Source: Bacteroidota bacterium (lineage in GTDB: Bacteria > Bacteroidota > Ignavibacteria > Ignavibacteriales > Ignavibacteriaceae). Taken from it: a stretch of DNA of 64,000 bases. This document shows, piece after piece, positions 36,059-47,631 of the stretch. The number at the start of each line of letters is the position of its first letter. The stretch's first letter is position 1. The stretch is from NCBI GenBank assembly GCA_021813585.1, contig JAKAJV010000121.1:100711-164710 (forward strand), given 5' to 3'. A model generated the notes under the pieces. That model was given only the letters and a program-made list of their open reading frames with translations, was not told the origin of the DNA and did not search any database. The translations under genes were made by a program, and so were the position numbers.

Positions 36059-37072
36059 ATGGCAAAGACTAAAGTTCAGCTACCTTCGGTAAATCTTATA
36101 TCAGCCGATTTAAGGAATAATAAAATTCTTCCGGTCTATTTCCTTTACGGCGCCGATGCATACAGCATGGAAGCGGCAGTATTGCAGATTGAAAATAAGA
36201 TTTCTCCTTTCATTTCTTCCGACTTTGACAAAGAGATATTTTACGGCGAGAAAAATTCTCTAGCAGAGATTTTGGACTTTGCCTCGGCATTTCCATTCGG
36301 TACCGGCAAGAAATTTATTATTGTTAAAGAGTTCGAAAAGATAAGGGACAAAAAAAATCTTATATCATACATTAAATCTCCGCCCGGCTTTACGGTGATA
36401 GTATTTTTAAACAACGGCGAAATAAGCAACCTTGATGCCGAACCCTTTGCCAGCATGGTGGAAAGGAAATTTATCTTTGAGGCGAAAAACCTAAAGGGCG
36501 AAAATTTAATTGAATGGCTTGTGGGCAGCACAAATGCAAAAGGGAAAATAATTACACAGGAAAATGCACGCCTGCTGGTGGAAATTTCCGGCGAAGACAG
36601 GGAAATACTGGAATCGCAGCTTGAAAAAATTTTCGTTTACCTGGGAGATAAACCGGAAGTAACATTCGATGCGGTAAAATCGCTTTCTACCGAACTTAAG
36701 GAATACAGTATCTTCGATCTGCAGAATGCGGTGGGGAGAAAAAATAAAGCCGAAGCTTTTAAAATAGCCTACAAGCTGCTTGTGTCAGGCGAGAGTTCTA
36801 CTTTTTTAATTAGCATGCTTACCAAATATTTTACCGGACTTTCCAAAATAAATGAACTGAAAGAGAAAAAAATGCCTGACCAGGCGGCAGCAAGAATTGT
36901 GGGGACGCATCCGTATTATTACAGGGATTATTTAGCTGCCAGACAGTTATTTTCCGATAGAGAAATTTACCGTGCCGTTCAGGCGCTGCTAAAAGCCGAT
37001 ATAAGCGTTAAGACAACCTCGTCCGACGAAAAAACGGTTGTCTCAATTTTGCTGGCAGAAATTTTAGCTTGA
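36059..37072 (+). CDS. holA: DNA polymerase III subunit delta
   Basis: The 337 residues match HolA: ILPVYFLYGADAYSMEAAV, an N-terminal AAA+-like region without a functional Walker A, LAEILDFASAFPFGTGKK and a C-terminal helical collar domain (YSIFDLQNAVGRKNKAEAF). Delta opens the sliding clamp within the clamp loader. A length of about 340 is typical. It is 24 nt after the cyclophilin gene. Confidence 0.93.
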   Translation: MAKTKVQLPSVNLISADLRNNKILPVYFLYGADAYSMEAAVLQIENKISPFISSDFDKEIFYGEKNSLAEILDFASAFPFGTGKKFIIVKEFEKIRDKKNLISYIKSPPGFTVIVFLNNGEISNLDAEPFASMVERKFIFEAKNLKGENLIEWLVGSTNAKGKIITQENARLLVEISGEDREILESQLEKIFVYLGDKPEVTFDAVKSLSTELKEYSIFDLQNAVGRKNKAEAFKIAYKLLVSGESSTFLISMLTKYFTGLSKINELKEKKMPDQAAARIVGTHPYYYRDYLAARQLFSDREIYRAVQALLKADISVKTTSSDEKTVVSILLAEILA

Positions 37073-37193
37073 CTATCCGGCTCAAATTTAAGCCGACGAA
37101 AATAAAACATTATCACTTAATAGTCTCTTTGGTTAGACGAGACCCGTCTCCGGTAAAAAGCAAGAAATTGAGCGAAATTTTAAGCATTTTTGT

Positions 37194-37225
37194 TTTGAAT
37201 TATTACGATTCTTTTTCTATATTTG
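37194..37225 (+). promoter_or_regulatory. Bacteroidota-type promoter for rpmE
   Basis: TTTG at 37194-37197, a 20-nt spacer and TATATTTG at 37218-37225 give an exact match to TTTG-N17-23-TAnnTTTG. The predicted start near 37232 leaves a leader of about 38 nt before the rpmE ATG. Confidence 0.7.
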
Positions 37226-37269
37226 CTGACGATTTTTGCAAACAAATTCTTATTATTTAGGTTTTTAAC

Positions 37270-37518
37270 ATGAAAAAAGGAATTCATCCAAATTATAGAC
37301 CCGTTGTTTTTCAAGATGCATCTTGTGATTTTGCTATTTTAACCCGTTCGACGATTGATACTTCCGAGCATATACAATGGGAAGACGGTAATACTTATCC
37401 TCTGGTTAAGCTTGAAATTTCAAGCGGCTCCCATCCGTTTTTTACAGGCAAGCAAAAGCTGTTAGATACGGCAGGCAGAGTTGAGAAGTTTAATAAGAAA
37501 TATTCTAAGACCAAGTAA
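37270..37518 (+). CDS. rpmE2: 50S ribosomal protein L31 type B
   Basis: The 82 residues read [19 protein letters not shown], then [23 protein letters not shown], the L31 family end. Only one cysteine is present, so it is the zinc-independent type B form (C-minus), which in many bacteria replaces the zinc-binding form under zinc limitation. Here it may be the only copy. It has its own consensus promoter and terminator and is therefore monocistronic. Confidence 0.95.
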   Translation: MKKGIHPNYRPVVFQDASCDFAILTRSTIDTSEHIQWEDGNTYPLVKLEISSGSHPFFTGKQKLLDTAGRVEKFNKKYSKTK

Positions 37519-37558
37519 TCCCCTTTCAAAGATTAGAATTTATTGTCGAGTGTTTTGT

Positions 37559-37583
37559 AAAGCCAGATTACTTCTGGCTTTTT
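37559..37583 (+). terminator. Terminator after rpmE
   Basis: A 9-bp stem aaagccaga / tctggcttt with loop ttact runs directly into five T residues, 40 nt after the rpmE stop. It is a textbook intrinsic terminator. Confidence 0.88.
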
Positions 37584-37599
37584 CGTATTAATATATGAG

Positions 37600-37748
37600 T
37601 AACTCATGTTACGCAAAATTATAAAGCTTGAGTGTCATACCCGCGAAAGCGGGTATCCAAGATGCGAAAATATGATAAAAAATGGATTCCCACTTTCGTG
37701 GGAATGACAATGCGGGCATCAAAATGTATTCCTGCGTAACATGAGTTA
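37600..37748 (-). repeat. 149-bp palindromic element, family 1, copy 2
   Basis: An inverted copy of the element at 8210-8358 with the same terminal repeats and one or two base changes. It begins 17 nt after the rpmE terminator. The rest of the 37519-37905 gap (37749-37905) is AT-rich with no recognisable gene, presumably the promoter region of the next gene. Confidence 0.9.
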
Positions 37749-37905
37749 TTTATTTTCCTGCTTGCTAATTAATCCCATTTAATTATAAATGCTTGTTGAA
37801 GAATACGAATAGATATTACCAGTCAATATAAACCTCCTTCCGGTAAAGATTCTTTACTGAAAAAATATTAAATTATTATGTAGATTTTTAAGAACTGGAA
37901 TTGCG

Positions 37906-39165
37906 ATGCAGCTTTGCATTTTTGAAGGCATTAATTACGACAGGCTTGAACCGCTTATATTCTCAAGGCCCGTTTATGATCTTGTTTGCGGTATTACAAC
38001 TCTTAGGGATAAAATATTAAGAGCATATCCCGGAGTAAAATATTCTCTTCACTGCCGGCCGTATCTTACCTCCTTTTTAAGGAGCCGGAATAACGGAATA
38101 GAAATAAACAGTATTGAAGACGATGAATGTCTTTTTGTTAACGGTGCAATTTTAGCTCCCGCAAACTTAAGCGAAATAATTCCCATTAAAGATGCCGGGG
38201 ACAAAATTTATATAAGCGGAGATAACTTAATTGCTGCCCGTGTTTCCGGTAATAACCTGGATGAATTGAAGAATCACTTGCATGAACTGTTGAGCGAGGG
38301 AAATTTTAACGGCCTTCCAGTTGAGAATGTCGAAATAAAAACCGTTGATTACATCTGGGATTTGATAAATAACAACGGCAAAGAACTTATTAAAGACTTT
38401 CTATATCTTTCTTCCGGTAACAAAGATAAAACAGCCGGCAAGGTTTTGGAAGGCGCGCACTTAATAGAAAAAGAAAACATATTATTATCCGGTGGCTCGG
38501 TAATAAAATCCGGCGCTGTTTTGGATGCTTCCAACGGCCCTATCTACATAGATAAAAACGCAACGGTATTCCCCAATGCGGTAGTGGAGGGCCCGGTGTA
38601 TCTTGGTGAATATTCTCAGATAAAAAGCTGTGCAAGAATTTACGATAACGTATCGATAGGAAAGGTATCCAAGGTCGGCGGAGAAGTTGAGGACTCTATT
38701 ATCCTTCCGTATTCCAACAAGCAGCACTCGGGCTTTATTGGTCATGCATACCTGGGCAGCTGGGTTAATCTTGGTGCAGATACAAATTGCAGCGATCTGA
38801 AAAATAATTACGGCAGCGTTAAGGCATATGTTAACGGCGAGGTGGTTAATACCGGCTCTCAGTTTCTGGGGGTTATAATGGGCGACCACACCAAGACGGC
38901 GATAAATACAATGTTCAATACCGGAACTACCGTGGGATTTTCCTGCAATATTTTCGGGGCAGGCTTCCCCGGCAAATACCTGCCTTCTTTCTCATGGGGC
39001 GGTAGCGATGCAGTTACTACCTATGATATCGAAAGAAGTATTGAAACGGCTAAAAGAGTTATGCTGAGACGAAGTAAAGAGATGCACGAGACCGAAGAAA
39101 AATTATTTAGAAAAGTTTTCGACCTAACAAAAAAAGAAAGGAGAAAACGGGGCTACCCTTATTAA
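37906..39165 (+). CDS. GlmU-like sugar-1-phosphate nucleotidyltransferase/acetyltransferase
   Basis: The 419 residues match the alternate GlmU family found in Bacteroidota. The N-terminal region is an atypical nucleotidyltransferase (LCIFEGINYDRLEPLIFSRP, LVCGITTLRDKI, CLFVNGAILAP). The C-terminal part is a left-handed beta-helix with hexapeptide-like repeats (YIDKNATVFPNAVVEGPVYL, SQIKSCARIYDNVSIG). It probably makes UDP-GlcNAc or a related activated sugar for the wall. The classical GlmU motif LAAGxGTRM is absent. Position next to rpmE2 is common in this group. Confidence 0.85.
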   Translation: MQLCIFEGINYDRLEPLIFSRPVYDLVCGITTLRDKILRAYPGVKYSLHCRPYLTSFLRSRNNGIEINSIEDDECLFVNGAILAPANLSEIIPIKDAGDKIYISGDNLIAARVSGNNLDELKNHLHELLSEGNFNGLPVENVEIKTVDYIWDLINNNGKELIKDFLYLSSGNKDKTAGKVLEGAHLIEKENILLSGGSVIKSGAVLDASNGPIYIDKNATVFPNAVVEGPVYLGEYSQIKSCARIYDNVSIGKVSKVGGEVEDSIILPYSNKQHSGFIGHAYLGSWVNLGADTNCSDLKNNYGSVKAYVNGEVVNTGSQFLGVIMGDHTKTAINTMFNTGTTVGFSCNIFGAGFPGKYLPSFSWGGSDAVTTYDIERSIETAKRVMLRRSKEMHETEEKLFRKVFDLTKKERRKRGYPY

Positions 39166-39169
39166 TAAT

Positions 39170-40534
39170 ATGACTGTACTTGAAGAACATACAATTCAAA
39201 ATTTATACGAAGGCGTTAGAGGGCTGGCGGTTAAAATTCTTAACAGGGTTGAAAGGACCGATGCTTACCTGGAAAAGCTCCTTGATAACGAAATGCGTAA
39301 CACCGAGTTGAACGGACAGGATAAAGCGCTTCTTTATGAAATTGTTCACGGCGTTATCAGATGGATGGGAAGGCTTGACTGGATTCTTAACGGATTTTAT
39401 AAAGGACAATTTTCCAAGGCGATTCCTAATTTGAAAAACGGATTAAGGGTCGCTCTCTATCAAATTTTATTTCTCGATAAGATCCCCGATTACGCTGTTG
39501 TTAACGAGGCTGTTGAGTTTGTTAAAAAGCTGCAGGGCCAAAAACCGGCAGACCTTACGAACGCTATTCTAAGGAACATTATAAGAAGCAAAAATGCAAT
39601 CAGGTATCCGGACCCGAATGAAGACCTGCTGGGTTATATAAGCGCTTTTTATTCTCATCCCTCGTGGATGGTTAAAAGATACCTCGCCAGGTTCGGAAGG
39701 GAAAATACCGAAAAGCTTCTTGCGGCTAATAATGAAAAGCCATACCTCACGTTAAAGATTAATGCACTAAAAACAAAGCCGGAAGAATTTAGAGAGCTGC
39801 TGAACTCGGTTAACCTTAGGTTTAATTCCGGCAGGTACCTGCCGGAATTTTTCCAGCTTCAGAACCTGACGAACATTACCGCCTGGGAGTATTACAACCA
39901 GGGATACTTTAATGTGCAGGATGAAAGCGCGGGACTTGCATGCAGGCTGCTGGATCCGCAGCCCGGGATGAGAGTACTTGATATGTGTTCCGCGCCCGGC
40001 GGAAAAACCGCATACATTGCCGGGCTAATCCACGATGAAGGTGAGATTGTAGCACTAGACAGGTACGACAGCAGGCTAAACATTATGAGAAAAAATATGC
40101 AGCGGCTTGGGATTAAGAGCGTAAAGACGATTGAGATAGATGCCCTTGAATATAACAACGGCAAATTTGATAGAGTACTTGCAGACGTACCGTGTTTGGG
40201 TTCCGGAACGCTTTCCAAGAAGCCGGATATAAAATGGAAAAAGGATTTGCTGGATTTAAAAAGAATTACGGATATTCAGTATGAACTGCTGATAAAGGCG
40301 TCAACTTTGGTTAAGCCCGGCGGTGTACTGGTATACAGCACTTGTTCCATCGAACCGGAAGAGAACGGCGAGATAGTTAAGAAATTTCTTAACAATAATC
40401 CCGCCTTCATACTAAAAGATGCATCCGATCAGTTCCCAAAAGAATTATTAGATGAAACCGGGTGTGTTCAAACGCTTCCTCATATTCATCATATGGACGG
40501 TGCGTTTGCGGCAAGGCTGGTTTATACCTGTTAG
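39170..40534 (+). CDS. rsmB: 16S rRNA (cytosine-5) methyltransferase RsmB
   Basis: The 454 residues have an N-terminal NusB-like RNA-binding domain (about 15-150, LLYEIVHGVIRWMGRLDWIL) and a C-terminal m5C methyltransferase. The latter has the SAM motif LDMCSAPGGKTAYIA, ADVPCLGSGTLSKKPDIKW with C342, and YSTCSIEPEENG with the catalytic C392. It methylates C967 of 16S rRNA. It follows the GlmU-like gene after 4 nt. Its 3' neighbour is an accessory insert rather than a housekeeping gene. Confidence 0.95.
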   Translation: MTVLEEHTIQNLYEGVRGLAVKILNRVERTDAYLEKLLDNEMRNTELNGQDKALLYEIVHGVIRWMGRLDWILNGFYKGQFSKAIPNLKNGLRVALYQILFLDKIPDYAVVNEAVEFVKKLQGQKPADLTNAILRNIIRSKNAIRYPDPNEDLLGYISAFYSHPSWMVKRYLARFGRENTEKLLAANNEKPYLTLKINALKTKPEEFRELLNSVNLRFNSGRYLPEFFQLQNLTNITAWEYYNQGYFNVQDESAGLACRLLDPQPGMRVLDMCSAPGGKTAYIAGLIHDEGEIVALDRYDSRLNIMRKNMQRLGIKSVKTIEIDALEYNNGKFDRVLADVPCLGSGTLSKKPDIKWKKDLLDLKRITDIQYELLIKASTLVKPGGVLVYSTCSIEPEENGEIVKKFLNNNPAFILKDASDQFPKELLDETGCVQTLPHIHHMDGAFAARLVYTC

Positions 40535-40665
40535 CAGCATCGGAGGTTCTGCAGAAATCTAAATTGAGTAACTTGAAGGATTGTACTTTTGTTAAATTCT
40601 TTTTAGCGGCCGACCTTGAATTAAATAATATTAATCTATTAGATTAATATCGATTAAATATTTTG

Positions 40666-41183
40666 TTAGGCTGCCTGTACAACGACCGTCAGCAAACAAA
40701 TAAAGGATATTAATTATGGAACAGAACACACTGTCCTCGCCCGAAGAGGCAGTAAGACGGGTAGTTATGGATGTCATCGAACATGGCAGCGTCTATGACG
40801 TCGATATGCTGGATAGACTCTATTCTGATAACATGCAGATTGTCCGTGTAACGTTGGACGGCAAAACGAACGTGCTAAGTAAACATGACGTATTGCATTT
40901 CTTTCAATCTATGCGCTCTGCTGGAGCAGAACCGCTCAGCACAAATGCACAATTCAATCATATTGAAGCCGGAAACGATATGGCCCATGTGGTTGTAACC
41001 AGAACTACGAAGCTGTTCGGCAAACCCGAGAAGTCCGTTTACAGCGTCTGTCTTGCGAAAAAAGAATCCGGCTGGAAAGTGGTGAAAGAAACTGTGGTTT
41101 CGGTCGCGTAGCGCCGGGATCATGCGCCAGCCTAACGAGCCGGTCAAGCGGACGCTCGTAAACTCGCGCCGCTTACCGGCATG
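40666..41183 (+). mobile_element. Integron-type gene cassette
   Basis: The left boundary is a core site G|TTAGGC at 40665-40671. The right boundary is G|TTAGAC at 41183-41189, closing a full attC site. Between them are a 50-nt leader with AAAGGA 8 nt before an ATG, one plus-strand gene, and the attC beginning 18 nt after its stop. This is the standard cassette layout of about 520 bp. No second attC is visible before the left boundary and no integrase gene is in the window, so the cassette looks inserted at a secondary GTT site. The preceding stretch 40535-40665 is AT-rich and featureless. Confidence 0.8.
40716..41111 (+). CDS. Cassette-borne NTF2/SnoaL-like (lumazine-binding-type) protein
   Basis: The 131 residues fit the NTF2-like cone fold, with SPEEAVRRVVMDVIEHGSVYD, LYSDNMQIVRVTLDGKTN, KHDVLHFFQSMRSAG and a C-terminal sheet GWKVVKETVVSV. 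Such proteins bind or isomerise small molecules and are frequent among cassette cargo. Base composition is noticeably more GC-rich than the flanking genes, consistent with transfer. There is no signal peptide. The exact ligand is unknown. Confidence 0.82.
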   Translation: MEQNTLSSPEEAVRRVVMDVIEHGSVYDVDMLDRLYSDNMQIVRVTLDGKTNVLSKHDVLHFFQSMRSAGAEPLSTNAQFNHIEAGNDMAHVVVTRTTKLFGKPEKSVYSVCLAKKESGWKVVKETVVSVA

Positions 41184-41189
41184 TTAGAC
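41130..41189 (+). other. attC recombination site (59-base element)
   Basis: Sixty bases from GCCTAAC (fits R'' RYYYAAC) to GTTAGAC (fits R' GTTRRRY). The arms GCCGGTCAAGCGG and CCGCTTACCGGC pair fully except for one unpaired C, the extrahelical base typical of attC bottom-strand folding. The ends also pair with one G-T. The unpaired central part is ACGCTCGTAAACTCGCG. Size, cores, arm pairing and bulge all agree with an integron attC site. Confidence 0.85.
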
Positions 41190-41254
41190 CGTTTAATAAA
41201 ATAGAGAATTGTAATGATTATAAAAAATTAATAAGCTTAAAAATCTAGAATTTT

Positions 41255-41359
41255 TTGATTGAATCTGAACTAAACCACATTTCAAAGGATACTATTGATA
41301 TTATCCATTTCCTTGATAATATTCATTATGAAAAAATTATTGGTGGGCAATCTTTGTAA
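41255..41359 (+). pseudogene. Possible C-terminal fragment of a lost gene
   Basis: An open frame of 34 codons (LIESELNHISKDTIDIIHFL, then DNIHYEKIIGGQSL and stop) lies between the attC and the restriction enzyme gene. It has amino-acid-like composition but only a TTG to start from and a stop three codons upstream. It may be the tail of a protein truncated on insertion, or a small peptide leader. No family is recognised. A tiny frame ATG 41361 to the ATGA at 41384 links it to the next start. Confidence 0.35.
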
Positions 41360-41383
41360 AATGCTTGCACTTGATCAAATATT

Positions 41384-44300
41384 ATGATAAAAAAATACTT
41401 ATCAAATTTATTCAAGACCTTTCAAAAAGGTGATGCAAGAGAGGAATCATATTACAAACATCTTGCAGATTTTATTACAGCATTTTCTGATTCCGAACGG
41501 AAAAAGAAAATTGATGTAACTATTCTCCCTAAAAAAACAGAAGCCGGAAATCCCGATTTTAGAATTTGGGACGGCAGACAAAAAATAATCGGCTATATTG
41601 AGGCAAAAGATTTAGGAGTTAACCTTGACAGAATTGAAGACAGCGAACAACTCGAAAGATATTTATCAACTTTCCCGAATGTTATTTTAACAAACTTTAC
41701 AGAGTTTCGTTTATACAGAAATGGCGAAAGAATAGAAAATATATCAATTGCACATCCTTTTGTTATTAAAAAACTTTCTACAATTCCCCCGATTCAAAAC
41801 GCAGATAAACTTTTTGAACTAATAGAAAGATTTTTAGACTTTTCACTTCCAAAAACTTACACAGCAAAAGCTCTTGCTGTAGAACTTGCCAAAAGAACAA
41901 AGTTTCTGAAAGATGAAATTGTAAGCGAGGAATTAAAACACGGTACTAAATCTATTCACAGTTTTTATAATGCGTTCAAAGAGTTTTTAATTGCCGGAAT
42001 AAATGAAAATGAATTTGCCGACCTTTATTCTCAGACAATAGCATACGGTTTATTTGCTGCAAGGCTCCGGGCCGACAAAGATTTTAACAGAAAACTTGCT
42101 TTCCAATATATTCCAAAATCAATTGGCATACTTCGGGATGTTTTCAAGTTTATTTCCTTGGAAGACCTGCCGCAGCAAATGGAAATAATAATTGATGATA
42201 TTGCGGAAGTTCTTTCGGTTGCGGATGCAAAAAAGATTCTTGACCAATATTATCACGAAGGAAAAGAAAGCGATCCCGTTTTGCATTTTTACGAAACTTT
42301 CCTTTCGGTATACGATCCTGCAACAAGAGAAAAACGAGGCGTTTATTACACACCCGAACCGGTCGTTTCTTTTATCGTCCGTTCGCTTCATCAAATACTT
42401 AAATATAAATTCGATATAGCTGATGGTCTTGCGGCAAAAGATGTAACTCTGCTTGATCCCGCCGGTGGAACTCTTGGATTTCTTGCTAAGGCAATTGAAA
42501 CAGCGGTTGAGGAGTTTGAAAGCAAATATGGCAAAGGAGCTGTTAAATCTTTTCTAAAAGATCATATTCTGCAAAATTATTATTCATTTGAATTGATGAT
42601 GGCTCCTTATGCAATAGGACATATGAAAATGTCCTTCCTCTTGGAGGAACTTGGTTACAGAATGGAAGATGATGAGCGTGTAAAATATTATTTGACTAAC
42701 ACTCTCGAAATGAAAGAACTTGATGAGTCCAAATTCCCCGGAATGTCATCACTCTCTTACGAGAGCCACGAAGCCGGAAAAGTTAAAAAGCAAGTTCCTA
42801 TTCTTGTTATTCTTGGCAACCCACCGTATTCAGGAATATCATCAAATAAGGGCGAATGGATTACTGAGCAAATTGAAACATATAAATATGTTGATGGTGA
42901 ACATTTCAAAGAAAGAAAGCATTGGCTTCAAGACGATTATGTAAAATTTATCCGCTTCTCTCAATGGAAAATTGATCAAGCCGGGGAAGGAGTTCTAGGT
43001 TTTATAACAAACCACAGTTATTTGGATAATCCTACTTTCCGTGGAATGCGGCAAAGTCTAATGAACAGCTTTGATGAAATTTATATACTTGATCTACACG
43101 GTAATAGTTTGAGAAAAGAAAAAACGCCCAGCGGCGGCAAAGATGAAAATGTTTTTGACATTCAACAAGGGGTTGCAATAGCATTCTTTATCAAACACAG
43201 GAAGAAAAAAACAAAATCAATCGTTCATAAAGAAATTTTTGGGCTGAGGGAATCAAAATACGGTTGGCTTGATAAACATAGCTTTAAAAATGCAAAATGG
43301 AATATCCTTAAGCCACAAACACCTTTTTATTTCTTTATCCCAAGAGATGAAAAACACATAAAAAAATACCAAACTTATTTATCTCTACAAGAAATTTTTC
43401 CGATAAACGTTACGGGCATTGTTACAGCAAGAGACAAATTTGTAATTGATTTTGATGAATTAGTATTGAAGCGACGAATAGAAGAATTTAGAAGTTTACT
43501 GATAGATAACACCTATTTAAAAAATAGATATGATCTTAAAGACACACGTGGCTGGAAATTTGCAAAAGCTAGAAAAGATTTAGTTAAAGATGATAATTGG
43601 AGCAATTACTTCGCAAAAATTCTTTACCGCCCTTTTGACTTAAGAAGTATTTACTATACTGAGAAAATGGTTGATTGGGGAAGACAGAAAATTATGCGTC
43701 ATATGTTGGAAGAAAACATTTCGCTGTGTTTTATGCGTCAAGTATCAATCTCGGAATCCTATACACATGTATTGATCAGCGAGCATATGGTTGATAATAG
43801 AACTTTTTTCAGCAGCAAAGGAATAATTCAACAGGCCCCCCTCTATCTTTATCCTGAAAGAAAAGAGAAAAAGAAAAATCCACTAATTCAAATGATGATG
43901 TTTGAGCCAGAAGTAAAATACCAAGTAAAGCAACCAAATATCAATTCCCAATTATTTGAAGAACTCAAAAAGAATTTCAAAAAAGAAGTAACGCCGGAAG
44001 AAATATTTTATTACATCTATTCCGTTCTTTACAGTAATACTTACCGCACAAAATATGCGGAGTTCTTAAAGACAGATTTTCCGCGCGTTCCTTTCACAAA
44101 AGATTACAAAGTATTTGTTCAACTAGGCAAACTTGGTAAACAGCTTACGGATTTGCATTTGTTAAAATCAAAAGATTTAGAAAAAACAATCTCCAAATTT
44201 CCAATTAACGGTAGCAACAAAGTAGAAAAACCTCTCTTCGACACCACTCAACATAATAGTGGAAAAGTATGGATAAACAAAGAACAATATTTTAACGGAA

Positions 44301-44494
44301 TAAGAGAAGAAGTATGGCAGTATCAAATTGGGGGTTATCAAGTTTGCGAGAAATGGTTAAAAGACAGAAAAGAAAGAAAACTTACTACTGAGGAAATAAA
44401 AACATACTGTAAAATTGTTACTGCGCTGTCAAAAACTATTGATTTACAAAAAGAAATAGATAAATATTTTGAAGAAGTTGAGAAAACGGCATAA
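41384..44494 (+). CDS. Fused restriction endonuclease-methyltransferase (type IIG/ISP-like)
   Basis: The 1036 residues combine a nuclease and an adenine methyltransferase. The N-terminus has a PD-(D/E)xK motif, with D58 in NPDFRIWD and E73-A-K75 in GYIEAKD. A helical linker follows to about 330. The gamma-class N6-adenine methyltransferase then has motif I DPAGGTLGFL (D358) and motif IV NPPYSG (479-484), and the C-terminal region is probably target recognition. No helicase motifs are seen, so cleavage would be of the type IIG kind rather than translocating type ISP. Motif I carries Gly where DPACG or DPATG is usual. The gene is more AT-rich than its housekeeping neighbours, consistent with recent acquisition. 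Expected role: defence against foreign DNA, in one self-protecting polypeptide. Confidence 0.88.
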   Translation: MIKKYLSNLFKTFQKGDAREESYYKHLADFITAFSDSERKKKIDVTILPKKTEAGNPDFRIWDGRQKIIGYIEAKDLGVNLDRIEDSEQLERYLSTFPNVILTNFTEFRLYRNGERIENISIAHPFVIKKLSTIPPIQNADKLFELIERFLDFSLPKTYTAKALAVELAKRTKFLKDEIVSEELKHGTKSIHSFYNAFKEFLIAGINENEFADLYSQTIAYGLFAARLRADKDFNRKLAFQYIPKSIGILRDVFKFISLEDLPQQMEIIIDDIAEVLSVADAKKILDQYYHEGKESDPVLHFYETFLSVYDPATREKRGVYYTPEPVVSFIVRSLHQILKYKFDIADGLAAKDVTLLDPAGGTLGFLAKAIETAVEEFESKYGKGAVKSFLKDHILQNYYSFELMMAPYAIGHMKMSFLLEELGYRMEDDERVKYYLTNTLEMKELDESKFPGMSSLSYESHEAGKVKKQVPILVILGNPPYSGISSNKGEWITEQIETYKYVDGEHFKERKHWLQDDYVKFIRFSQWKIDQAGEGVLGFITNHSYLDNPTFRGMRQSLMNSFDEIYILDLHGNSLRKEKTPSGGKDENVFDIQQGVAIAFFIKHRKKKTKSIVHKEIFGLRESKYGWLDKHSFKNAKWNILKPQTPFYFFIPRDEKHIKKYQTYLSLQEIFPINVTGIVTARDKFVIDFDELVLKRRIEEFRSLLIDNTYLKNRYDLKDTRGWKFAKARKDLVKDDNWSNYFAKILYRPFDLRSIYYTEKMVDWGRQKIMRHMLEENISLCFMRQVSISESYTHVLISEHMVDNRTFFSSKGIIQQAPLYLYPERKEKKKNPLIQMMMFEPEVKYQVKQPNINSQLFEELKKNFKKEVTPEEIFYYIYSVLYSNTYRTKYAEFLKTDFPRVPFTKDYKVFVQLGKLGKQLTDLHLLKSKDLEKTISKFPINGSNKVEKPLFDTTQHNSGKVWINKEQYFNGIREEVWQYQIGGYQVCEKWLKDRKERKLTTEEIKTYCKIVTALSKTIDLQKEIDKYFEEVEKTA

Positions 44495-44506
44495 AAAATG
44501 TCTCAT

Positions 44507-44534
44507 GCCGAAAGCATTTTAGCATTCGGCTTTT
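44507..44534 (+). terminator. Terminator after the restriction-methylation gene
   Basis: The stem gccgaa / ttcggc (44507-44512, 44525-44530), with partial extension inside, is followed by tttt and a T-rich stretch. It begins 13 nt after the stop codon. Confidence 0.6.
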
Positions 44535-44650
44535 GTGCATTTTAAAAGTTTTTAGTTCCGTTTTGGCTTTGTTGTTAAGAGTAGTTTGTAAATGAAAGTT
44601 TGTTCTAATTAAAAAGTTATTTAATAAATGTAGTATTGTTGAATAGACTT

Positions 44651-44675
44651 CGGCTTAGGCACAACGTCGTTAGAC
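44651..44675 (+). other. Possible half attC / core site
   Basis: The sequence cggcttaggcacaacgtc, then GTTAGAC (44669-44675, fits GTTRRRY), resembles the right half of an attC, where a GGCTTA-type L' box precedes R'. No matching RYYYAAC left core is found within the preceding 180 nt. It may mark the right edge of the accessory insert. Confidence 0.35.
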
Positions 44676-44727
44676 AGTTGGTGAAGTTAATCTAATTGAA
44701 ATTAAACCTTAAATAAATGTTATTGCC

Positions 44728-47624
<2,897 letters not shown>

Positions 47625-47631
47625 TAGCAAC

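Noticed and set aside
37069..37260. A 63-codon frame after holA starting at TTG
   Set aside because: It contains the rpmE promoter elements, has no recognisable content and begins with a weak start. Intergenic DNA is the better reading.
40535..40665. Search for an attC preceding the cassette's left core
   Set aside because: No RYYYAAC core with complementary arms could be found, so only the core site itself is reported.
44507..44675. A full second attC ending at 44675
   Set aside because: The right half resembles an attC end, but no left core is present within about 180 nt. It is kept only as a possible half site.
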